NCBI GenBank assembly: GCA_945861535.1
Contig: CAMAUZ010000009.1
Span: 1-64,000 of the forward strand
DNA length: 64,000 bases
From: Akkermansia muciniphila
Lineage (GTDB): Bacteria > Verrucomicrobiota > Verrucomicrobiia > Limisphaerales > BJHT01
Direction: 5' to 3'
Part shown: one piece after another, positions 59,001 through 62,128 of the stretch
Layout of the letters: every line of letters begins with the position of its first letter
Numbering within the stretch: the first letter of the stretch is position 1
Translations under genes and position numbers: made by a program
Notes under the pieces: model-generated
Databases searched by the model: none
Told to the model about the DNA's origin: nothing
The model's input: the letters and a program-made list of their open reading frames with translations, nothing else

Positions 59001-61522
59001 TGCTCAATCCGTTCCCGACCAACAGCGTGCAGTTGGGTCTCACCAACACCGCCGTCCTGAACATTCTGGACAACGACAGCGGCTTCCTGTTCTCGACCGC
59101 CAGCTTCTCCGTCGGCGAGGCCGCCGGCTCGGCGGTCATCACGGTGTTGCGCACCGGAACCAACTCGCAGGAAGTCACCGTGACCTATGCGACGGCCGAC
59201 GGCACCGCCGTGTCCCCGGCTGATTACCAGGCGACCAACGGGGTTCTGCGCTTCGCCTCGGGCGATACGGCCAAGTCCTTCAGCGTGGTCATCCGCGACG
59301 ACGCGCTGCCCGAGAGCGACGAAACCTTCTCGGTGCTGTTGAGCGACCCGACCCCCACGAACAGCGCCTTCCTCGGTGCGCTCAGCACCGCCACCGTCAC
59401 CATCCAGGACAACGACGCGCAGGTCGGCTTTGCGCTGGCCAACTACGCGGTGAGCGAGGCCGCCGGCACTGCGGGCATCTCGCTCGTGCGCCTCGGCGCC
59501 ACGAACCGCGCGGTCTCCGTGAATGTCTCCACCGGCGTCGGCACCGCCACTGCCGGCGCAGACTATGTGGCGACCAATGGCGTGGTTGTTTTCGGCCCCG
59601 GCATGCTCACCAATGTCTTCAACGTGACCGTCGTTCTCGACAATGTCGTCGAGGGTTCCGAGACCCTGCCGCTGGTCCTTTCGCTGCCCAGCGTTGGCGT
59701 CACCCTCGGGCCGATCACGACGGCGACCCTCACCATTTCCGACAACGCCGGCACCTTCGCCTTCACCGCCGCGGCCTACACCGTGCTCGAAGACGGGACC
59801 AACGCGGTGCTCACCGTCGTGCGCACCTCCGGGGCCGCCGGAACGGTTAACGTCGATTATCGAACGGTGGATGGCACCGCCATCGGGGGCTCCGATTACG
59901 TCGGGGCCGGCGGCACGCTGGTCTTCGCGCCGGGCGTCCTCGCCAGCTTCATCGTCGTCCCGATCATCGACGACCGCCTGATCGAAGCGACCGAGACCTT
60001 CACGGTCACCCTCCGCATCAGCGATCCGACCACCGGGGCGAAGCTGGGCGCGTTCAGCAATGCGACGGTCAGCATTCTCGACAACGACACGCCGTCCGGG
60101 AACGACTTCCGTTTCGATCCGACGACTTGGATCACCAACGGCTCGGTGTTCTCCGTCGTGGCGCAGCCGGATGGGAAGCTGCTCGTCGGCGGTTCCTTCC
60201 GCGTCGTGGTCACCAACGTGGTGGTGGTGGGTGGCGTTCTGGTCACGAACTACCCGGTGATGAACAATATCGCCCGCCTGAACAGCGATGGCTCGCTCGA
60301 CGCCACCTTCACCCCCGGTGCCGGACCGAATGACGCCGTGCGTTCGATGGTCCTCCAGGCCGACGGCAAGGTGCTCATTGGCGGCGACTTCACCTATGTC
60401 GCCCAGCCCGGCTACATCCGTAATCACGTCGCCCGCCTGAACGCGGATGGCTCGCTCGACACGAGCTTCACCCCGAACACCGGCGCGGGTGGCCCCGTGA
60501 TTGTTGTGGCGCGGCAACCCGACGGCAAAGTGCTCATCGGCGGCATGTTCAGCATGGTGATCACCAACGTCGTGGTGAGCAACTCGGTCGCGATCACCAA
60601 TCGCTACGCGCTGACCAACATCGCGCGGCTCAACTCGAGCGGCTCGCTCGACACGAGCTTCGGGGCCGCCAATGGGACCAACCGATTTCTCGCCGCCGCC
60701 GATCAGTCCGTGTTCGACATCGCGGTGCAGCCGGACGGGAAGATCGTCATTGCCGGCGCCTTTACCCGCTACAACGGCACCAACCGCAACTACCTCGCCC
60801 GGCTGAACGCCGACGGTTCGCTTGATCCCAACTTCAACCCCGGAACGGTGCTGGATGGGGCCGCGCTGGGCCTGGCGATTCAGCCCTTCGACGGCAAAAT
60901 CATCGTCGTGGGTGTCTTCGGGCAGTCGCTGCCGCCGTCGCCTTTCCCGATCACCAATCTCGCCGTCCGCAGCTTCGTCGCCCGCTTCCAGACCAATGGC
61001 GCGCTGGACACCGGCTTCGCGCCGTCGATTGACGGCTCGGTCCTCACGGTGGCGCTCCAGCCCAACGGCCAAATCATCGTCGCCGGCGACTTCAGCCGCG
61101 TCACCGGCGTGCCCCGGTCGCGCATCGCCCGCCTGACTCCCGATGGCCTGGTGGATCTGGCCTTCGACCCCGGGGCCGGTGCGGACGGCATCGTTTACTC
61201 GGTCACATTCGGGCTGAATGGCAAGGTGTTCCTCGGCGGCGACTTCACGCACTTCGACGGCGTTCCCCGGAACCACGTCGCCCGCTTGAACGGCACCCCG
61301 AACGTCGCCGCGCTGGCTCCCCTCAACGCCGCTCGCACCGGGCCGTTCCAACTCAACCTTCAGGGCCTGCCGCTCGGCAACTACCGGATCGAGGCTTCGA
61401 CCGACTTCGTGACCTGGACCGTGGTGGCCACGGTGACCAACAATCTCAACGGCCAGGCCACCTTCTCCGACCCCTCGTCCCCCGGCATGCGCCGCCGCTT
61501 CTACCGCGTGGTCAAGCTGTGA
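41099..61522 (+). CDS. Giant Calx-beta / delta-60 propeller surface protein 4, with 942-residue super-repeats
   Basis: About 6,807 residues from the ATG at 41099, chosen because it gives a compact signal peptide (MTLNERRFYLVWVVAAILLG..., cleavage after AQA at 26) before QTIGF. An ATG at 41012 overlapping the gene 3 stop (ATGA) and an ATG at 41081 are alternatives. Order: three Calx-beta; seven delta-60 (378-763); four Calx-beta; seven delta-60 (1246-1613); three Calx-beta; then three near-exact tandem super-modules and a diverged fourth, each beginning with two Calx-beta and seven delta-60, the first three closing with three further Calx-beta (start residues 1968, 2910, 3853, 4795); eight consecutive Calx-beta (5407-6333); seven delta-60 (to about 6735); a C-terminal module ending RRFYRVVKL. 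Total 35 Calx-beta and 49 (7x7) delta-60 repeats. Unlike genes 1-3 it has no P-domain or DUF11. Probably a secreted or surface fibre-like protein; ligand unknown. Confidence 0.95.
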   Translation: MTLNERRFYLVWVVAAILLGGVLAQAQTIGFVPGNPSVNENGTNVTLVVTRSPATGLARVSYAARDLTATAGLDYTAVSGTLTFTNGETFKTIVVPIVEDASVEAHETFEVNLFNVVGGVLARTNVAVTIYDNDTLISFTSPNYSVNESDPNAVITLARSGGNAGAASVLVATRSGTAVVGSDFVQTATTVLFTNGQTFGTFLVPLIDDCVLEGAESFTVFLTNAFGASIGAVSNATVTIIDNDSLAGTLIIRSVSRALAPEGSLVTVTIGRLCSALGAVTVDLVPLNSTNNSSSNALLGVGLDYTFASTNGTVSWATNDLTDKVIVLDLLADGLVELNEVILLGLTNATGGALINPNASTVAITIDFNDQPAGAADLIHNPITAFNPTPGANNTVRAVAVNSVVGDPNFGTAVIAGDFTAVNGVVRNRLARLDVTGFLDPTFAPLDGADGSVASVVIQPDGRILVAGGFAAINGLPRNGVARLLDTGLPDVSFDPGLGLNGTVAAMALQPDGRVVVVGDFTTAGGEVRRQVARFNTNGSVDLTFDARLGSDGSLLAVAIVPGAGGAPSRILVGGAFSSFNGVAANGIVRLNTDGSVDGTFAPVAGIDGIVFAIAVQANGASLLGGSFNAFDGASRRSIVRVNPNGTLDATFDPGAAVEGSVFDIAIQANGGILIAGQFSAFDGVVRNNLARLNADGTLDTSFLDSYYNQTQQGPNGLVLSVALQPDTNVVVGGSFDTVGGGPSASDVLQRQNVARLLGGNPPPPLNRPGNVEFVAASFSVNENAAGGVVIVTARRTGGNLLPLVVDYATSDRTAVAGVDYQAVTGTLSWNDQESLATNKTFAIPILNNALVDGNRTFEVILANPRSGTQPPTTQPAPGFQRRAVVTIIDDDFTVGVFGFAGPVFEVSEAVGNATITIERANGSTGVASVQYATVPGTATTGVDYLSRSGTLTFISGQTKGTFTVPIINDVAPEFEESIQLTLSNPTGGATLGLANAVLLIMDNDSGPGSFGSLSFTTNNFSVSETNRSASIVVRRTSGGVGQVEVDVQSGDFLPVAPGRARANLDYTPVTRHLIFPAGSTNSQTVSIPILADRLVEGTEVFTVWLTNVTGGARLGYLSNATVAIVDANTYGQLTFSAASYFISENGGTSSIRIDRVGGDAEQVAVEYLIVPGTAISNVDFVAASGTLIFEDGQTSTNLLIPIIDNLLVEPNRTLSLILSNFNKATPGRFTNATLTLFDDESLAAPAGAVNTGFDTTVGANAPINALLLAAGGKLVIAGQFTGYGGTAINRIARLNPDGRLDVEFQPGTGANGEITALALQADQKLVAGGRFTAFNGANRSYLARLNAEGSLDSTFNIGSGPDNPVFAVAVRNDGRLAVGGSFTTFNGIGRANFLVLTTNGVVDPSFNVGAGVNGQVFAVAVQPDGRVLIGGDFTLVNNTNRARLARFNANGTLDLSFDPGTNGANATVRVITVQPDGKVLVGGSFTNISGTNWNHLARLNADGTPDRFFNPGTGANEDVLALALLPAPDNRILVGGSFTNFNTLGRHYLTRLTTNGAVDSTMNFGLGANAPVFALALQADQQLNAAGAFTQFDGVPRNRLVRLLGGDNFGPGEFEFSAADFTVSENATNATLVVRRVGGSQGAATLTFATANGTATNGVDYTATSGPLVFRDAELFRTIQVPVTNNLTSDGDRTFTVTLGSTGGAVLGRPTVATVTILDDDTILNFSSPTFSVIENVPGARAFITVERLGGSAGSVSVQYLTSTGGTAIPYPGAGPVGNANYTNAAGVLTWANGETGGKTFAIGIIDDLLTNANRTINLALFGATNGTARTPITLTGQTNATLTLVDNEFGRGLVGFSQPTFDVSESIAVATITVIRTNGSAGVVTVDFSTSDGSALAGVNYVATSGTLSFADSEQAKTFPLTILSDGLSTTNLSFSVTVSNPTGGAGLGFQDSAVVLILNDDQLVFGGLVFSATNYVVSEAVGEAILEVQRLGGTSNAVAVFYTTTTNGTATTNDYGPASGNLFWADRDGSSRFIRVPVTDNNFADADRTVEVVLLNAVGGASIGTPGSTFITITNDDFLAGTLGFGEVVFNVTENATNAVITVTRTNGTLGIVGASFATLDVTAVAGRDYVATNGFLVFTNGATNATFSVPLINNALQDGPRFLAVQLFGLAGGAQPGLTGALVRIGDDEGAAGSVDASYLLGSGFNGTVYALAVTTNNLAYVGGDFTTFNGTNRPPLVRLNADGTFDAGFNVGAIIRPGTNAAVRAVALAGSNGVADGRVVFGGVFTSVGGVARTNVARLNANGTLDTNFVANVNNLVNAAAVQNDGRVVLGGQFTVVNGLTRNFVARLNLDGTLDAGFATGLGPNGAVRALVLQPDGKTIIGGEFTAVNGVSASRLARLNADGSLDGSFSGGRWLTNGAVYALALQRDGRLLVGGAFVATNGVVHTNLVRLTAGGVIEDGYNPFVERNDYVSALALQGNGRAVVGGAFTTFNGLSENRIVRLTTNGTVDVSINFGAGADDYVAALAVQPDGRLLAGGAFTNFNGTTANHFVRLFGGENLGSGVLAFATPVFLVAESGTNAVITVLRSGGLANPVTASFTTTNNGTAVAGVDYVATNGVLNFAPGVAAASFLVPVLNDSTIRGDRTVGLALTGVTGGAAFEVPPAAVLAILEDDSLISFASATYSVGESTTNALITLVRSGGAVGPATVTFATTTNGTAVAGVNYVPTSQVVLFPPGTNSVTVAVGVLDDGLIVGNLTVGLTLTNAGPTNFVALGEVTNATLTMVESLNAAGVLNFASTNFVVDEAVGSAVITVVRSGGSLGLVTVQYATGDGTALAGLDYGSVTGVVSFADGEMAKSFLVPVILDQVVETNEFLNLTLFNPNGGAVLGAAGRAVLTIVNNNLLVFGNLAFSATNYVVSEAVGEAVLTVRRLGGTTNAVSVFYTTTTNGTAAATDFAATNGLLSWAHLQGGDRFIRVPIFNNPFADGDRTVEVELSTATGGADIAPPGRTLITITNDDLTNPGALGFSQLIVGTSETNGTVLVEVVRTNGSFGIVSASFTTADASARAGIDYVATSSVLTFTNGQTTQTFSVMLLDNAIQDGARFFGVRLTGFTGGATGGLTNASVRIADDEGTAGSVDLSYLLGSGFNGTVYTLAVTTNNLAYVGGDFTAFNGSNRAGLVRLLPDGLLDGGFDLGAVGFTGSNASVRSVAEYPPNGFTASQVVFGGVFNSVGGVGRTNVARVNPNGSVDPSFVAGTDNLVNAVLVQPDGRVVLGGLFTRVNGSSRNFVARLNFNGSLDADFLTGTGPDGAVRALALQPDGKLIIAGEFTTYAGVPASRIARLNPDGTLDPTFAGGSWVASGSVQALLRQPDGRILVGGAFVATNGVAHTNLMRLNGDGTVDASFNPGTGPNEFVGALALQRDGRIVAGGAFTMVNGLPENRIVRLQPDGSVDYSINFGGGANDYLAAVAVQPDGDLLVGGAFTNFNGVAVNHYARLTGGQNRGAGLLQFGAAGYPVAENGTNAVLTVVRTGGLSNVVTVTYATTANGTAAAGVDYQAVSGVLTLAPGVMTTNILVPVIDNRSVTSNRTVEVALSGVTGGATLPVPTTTLVTILEDDSAINFVSANYSVGENATNAVITLTRSGGLVGAVSVNLATTTNGTAVAGVNYQPTNLVVNFPAGTNVVTVAVGVLDDGLVLGNLTVGLVLSNAVPTNFVALGTVTNATLTIVESRNAAGVLNFASANFVVDETVGNAVITVVRSAGSLGSISVQYATADGSALAGLDFTGVGGVLSFADGETAKSFVVPVILDALLEPNEFLNLSLTNPGGGALLGATNRAVVTIVNNNQLIFGTLVFTATNYVVGEAAGEVILEVQRIGGRTNGIAVFYTTTTNGTATTNDYGPVSGNLLWGNLDGSSRFIRVAITNNNLADADRTVEVVLRNVVGGAAIGTPGSTFITITNDDFLAGALGFEQLVFVVTENATNALITVVRTNGVNGIVGVSFATVDGTAVNGLDYLATNGFLVFTNGATNQTFSVPVLNNTLQDGTRFFGVRLSGFVGGAVPGLTNSLVRIGDDEGPAGSVDALYALGTGFNGTVYSLAVTTNSQAYVAGDFTVFNGSNRAGLVRLNADGALDAGFDVGALGFTGSNASVRSVALVITNGFFTGKAVFGGLFTSVGGAARTNVARVNTDGTPDTSFVANVNNLVNAVAVQNDGRVVLGGLFTRVNGTNRNFIARLNSDGSLDAGFSRGLGPNGAVRTLVLQPDGRAIIGGEFTTVDGFASSRLARLNPDGSFDSTFRGGDWITNGAVYTLALQRDGRLLVGGAFVATNGVAHTNLVRLDANGVLDGGFNPFVARNDYVSALAVQPDGRVVVGGAFTTFNGLPENRIVRLEATGVVDVTCNFGSGANDYIAALALQFDGRILAGGAFTNFNGTTANHFVRLHGGENLGAGVLAFSAPVYAVEESGTNAVITVVRAGGLSGQVTVGYATTTSGTAVVGVDYRATNGVLSFATGVTARSFLVPVLNDFANRGDRTVGLALSSVTGGAALEVPPTAVLTILDDDSLISFASATFSVGEGTTNALITLVRSGGLVGAVSVNFATTTNGTAVAGVNYQPTTRVVTFPAGTNEVTVTVGVLDDGLVLGNLTVGLALSNAVPTNFVALGVLTNATLTIVESLNSAGALNFASANFMVDEAVGDAVITLVRSGGSLGLVSVQYSTADGSALAALDYTSASGVISFADGETVKSFLVPVILDTLVETNEFANLVLSNPSGGAVLGATNRSVLTIINNNQLSFGSLVFLTTNFVVSEAAGSAVVEVRRIGGLTNAITVFWATASGNTPTTNETAATAADYTSASGILSWGNLDGAAKFITNQVINNLLVDGNRSYELVLANVTGGASIGTPGRTFVTITNEDALPGALGFAQMVFAAVENGTNATVTVVRTNGSTGTVSVSFNTADATALAGRDYAATNGALTFTNGQTTQTFAVPLFDNAVLDGSRFFQVRLSGFTGGAVPGLANALVRIADDEGAAGSIDSSYTNGLGPDAIVYSLGLQGNGQLIIGGEFNSFDGITRSRVARVNDDGTLDQSFDAGAVSFASGVASIRAVAPHTNGFYAGQVVVAGFFNSVGGRALSHVARLDVNGVVDASFTNSLTGPNNGVYAVAVQADGRAVIGGTFTTVNTTNRSFVARLTATGGVDPSFDPQVGPDGPVRAVAIQNDGKVIIGGDFSSVNSLTNRNHLARLNADGSLDASFVPFGLSITGSVYSVAIQTDGKVLVGGQFLAAGGAQLQTNMGGVVRLHADGSLDTTFFAGTGADDSVSAVAVQPDGKVLLGGSFVNVNGIGRSRLARLNADGSLDASFNVGLGANNLVTSLAVQGDGKILLGGAFTRFNGATNNYLARLFGGDNLGSGTLAFSASLYQVSESASNAVLTVTRSGGTFGQVTVALTIPSGAAGGTAIPNINYVPLTTNILVFAEGQATAEFAIRLLDDHVILPDRTIVLNLANAGGGAVLDAVTDTTVLLREKDCLVSFGAAVYSVAENVGNAVITVARTGGVVENLTVDVSTGTNGTAFAGTDFTVVLTTVTFASGQSNATFTVAITDDGLIEGNETIPLSLSIPAAFGSFASPGQFTNAALVIIDNDGGSGTLGFATNAFSVLETGGFATVTVARSLGRSGAVSVDYATVAVPNGASGGVVGGPNVDFVITQGTLAFADGEIVKTFTVPVFADQLIEGNEPVSLTLTNTTGGAVLGLAAATLTIVDDVVFAGRFEFTADTFRVGEGETNAVITVRRTGLNAGRATVSFSVTDITAVAGLDYLVTNGSLVFPDAGPGNVPTVQTTNFLVPIIDDSLLEVDEQVRVTLSNPSLGSALGALPTAVLTIVDNDVVIAFSTNRFAVDEDAGDGHLLVVRTGNTNSAVTFQVATRDGSGTNGIDYTGFTNAFAFGPGEIFRDIPVPVIGNTLVNGSRTVNLRLLNPFPTNSVQLGLTNTAVLNILDNDSGFLFSTASFSVGEAAGSAVITVLRTGTNSQEVTVTYATADGTAVSPADYQATNGVLRFASGDTAKSFSVVIRDDALPESDETFSVLLSDPTPTNSAFLGALSTATVTIQDNDAQVGFALANYAVSEAAGTAGISLVRLGATNRAVSVNVSTGVGTATAGADYVATNGVVVFGPGMLTNVFNVTVVLDNVVEGSETLPLVLSLPSVGVTLGPITTATLTISDNAGTFAFTAAAYTVLEDGTNAVLTVVRTSGAAGTVNVDYRTVDGTAIGGSDYVGAGGTLVFAPGVLASFIVVPIIDDRLIEATETFTVTLRISDPTTGAKLGAFSNATVSILDNDTPSGNDFRFDPTTWITNGSVFSVVAQPDGKLLVGGSFRVVVTNVVVVGGVLVTNYPVMNNIARLNSDGSLDATFTPGAGPNDAVRSMVLQADGKVLIGGDFTYVAQPGYIRNHVARLNADGSLDTSFTPNTGAGGPVIVVARQPDGKVLIGGMFSMVITNVVVSNSVAITNRYALTNIARLNSSGSLDTSFGAANGTNRFLAAADQSVFDIAVQPDGKIVIAGAFTRYNGTNRNYLARLNADGSLDPNFNPGTVLDGAALGLAIQPFDGKIIVVGVFGQSLPPSPFPITNLAVRSFVARFQTNGALDTGFAPSIDGSVLTVALQPNGQIIVAGDFSRVTGVPRSRIARLTPDGLVDLAFDPGAGADGIVYSVTFGLNGKVFLGGDFTHFDGVPRNHVARLNGTPNVAALAPLNAARTGPFQLNLQGLPLGNYRIEASTDFVTWTVVATVTNNLNGQATFSDPSSPGMRRRFYRVVKL
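47000..57315 (+). repeat. Tandem super-repeat array, 2,826-2,829 bp units, inside gene 4
   Basis: Units begin at the phenylalanine of equivalent FG.L.F segments at 47000, 49826, 52655 and 55481, so the periods are 2,826, 2,829 and 2,826 bp (942, 943, 942 residues). Each of the first three units is two Calx-beta, one seven-repeat propeller, then three Calx-beta. The fourth is more diverged and continues into a different Calx-beta run after its propeller, about 57315. Units 1 and 2 are visibly close at the DNA level, for example around the first blades at 47740 and 50566. Confidence 0.9.
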
Positions 61523-61549
61523 GCCGTGCGCTGCGCGGCGGTGTTTTCC

Positions 61550-61582
61550 GGCGCGCGGGCGGTCCCCGCCCGCAGCCGCGCC
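61550..61582 (+). terminator. GC-rich hairpin after gene 4 (possible terminator)
   Basis: About 28 bp after the gene 4 stop, GCGGGCGG (61555-61562) and CCGCCCGC (61566-61573) form a perfect 8-bp stem with a 3-nt loop; GGCGCG and CGCGCC outside it can extend the stem. No T-tract follows, so this is not a classical intrinsic terminator. Position supports a 3'-end role. Confidence 0.4.
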
Positions 61583-61592
61583 AAACTCGCGA

Positions 61593-61619
61593 AGGGGTCG
61601 GAATAATTCCAACGCCCCT
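61593..61619. terminator. Second imperfect inverted repeat after gene 4
   Basis: AGGGG (61593-61597) can pair with CCCCT (61615-61619), enclosing GGAA-TAA-TTCC as an inner stem-loop. On the + strand a short pyrimidine run (CTTTCC) follows, so it could act as a terminator for gene 4; it may equally be part of an intergenic palindromic element. Confidence 0.3.
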
Positions 61620-61720
61620 CTTTCCTGCCCGCGCTGCGATCCTGGGCCGGTCGTACTTCTCCTAGCGGAAGGCCTGCCCCCGGCACCATTGCGGGGGACG
61701 AGCCATCCCCGATCCCCCAC

Positions 61721-61734
61721 GGGCCGCGCGGCCC
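61721..61734. repeat. 14-bp perfect palindrome downstream of slyX
   Basis: GGGCCGCGCGGCCC is a perfect palindrome 11 bp past the slyX stop, in the convergent gap with gene 4. On the - strand it is preceded by GGTA, giving GGTAGGGC, the same eight bases that begin the long inverted repeat at 62037. It could end slyX transcription or be a REP-like element. Confidence 0.5.
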
Positions 61735-61745
61735 TACCACGGCAA

Positions 61746-61958
61746 TCACGCGTAGTGCGGGGGTTTTGTTTGGTCGGCGTGGATGCGTTCGAGTTCCTGG
61801 TTGGCGAGGAGCTCGGTGGTGGTGCGTTGCTGGGTGCGGAGGCGGGTGAGGGTTTTGTCCTGCTCGGCGACTATTCGATTGAGGTCGTCGCAGAGTTTCT
61901 CGAGGTGGGCGAGGTGGGATTCCACGCGGACAAGGCGGGCTTCCAAGGATTCGTTCAT
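61746..61958 (-). CDS. slyX: SlyX family small coiled-coil protein
   Basis: 70 residues from the ATG at 61958. The chain is almost entirely heptad-patterned (LEARLVRVESHLAHLEKLC, then LNRIVAEQDKTLTRL), followed by a short tail ending KPPHYA. Both the length (E. coli SlyX is 72 residues) and the C-terminal PPHY match the SlyX family (PF04102). SlyX is a small cytoplasmic protein of unknown molecular role, first noted next to slyD in E. coli. It lies convergent to gene 4 and in the same direction as clpB, 170 bp downstream of the clpB stop, with an inverted-repeat element between them. No Shine-Dalgarno is evident upstream of the ATG. No link to the giant genes is implied. Confidence 0.85.
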   Translation of the reverse strand: MNESLEARLVRVESHLAHLEKLCDDLNRIVAEQDKTLTRLRTQQRTTTELLANQELERIHADQTKPPHYA

Positions 61959-62036
61959 GTGCAGGAGAGAATGGGGCAGGCGCGGGGTGGCAGCAAGGTT
62001 CCGCCGCCGAAAGGGGCAGGGGAAACCACTGCGGCT

Positions 62037-62115
62037 GGTAGGGCGCGTCTGTCCTCAGCGCGCCGGTTGCGCGTAGGCACGGTCCACGGCGCGCTGAGGA
62101 CAGACGCGCCCTACC
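62037..62115. repeat. Perfect 29-bp inverted repeat between slyX and clpB (REP-like)
   Basis: The left arm 62037-62065 (GGTAGGGCGCGTCTGTCC...) and right arm 62087-62115 are exact reverse complements over all 29 positions, separated by a 21-nt loop. The arms contain CTCAGCGCGCC. The element begins 14 bp... from the clpB stop side (62129-62131) and could form a very stable hairpin at the 3' end of the clpB message. No transposase lies nearby; the form fits a REP/MITE-like intergenic element. Confidence 0.85.
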
Positions 62116-62128
62116 TCACGGCGGGAGG

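Noticed and set aside
1-61522. Regular repeats suggestive of CRISPR or tandem satellite DNA
   Set aside because: All periodicity is protein-level (about 53 and 110 residues) in one open frame; there are no short identical direct repeats with unique spacers.
43343-61720. Antisense open frame of 6,125 codons opposite gene 4
   Set aside because: It is in exact register with the sense codons and its Arg/His/Asp/Glu-rich product only mirrors the sense repeats. It has no recognisable domain, and the open frame is explained by absence of TTA, CTA and TCA codons in gene 4.
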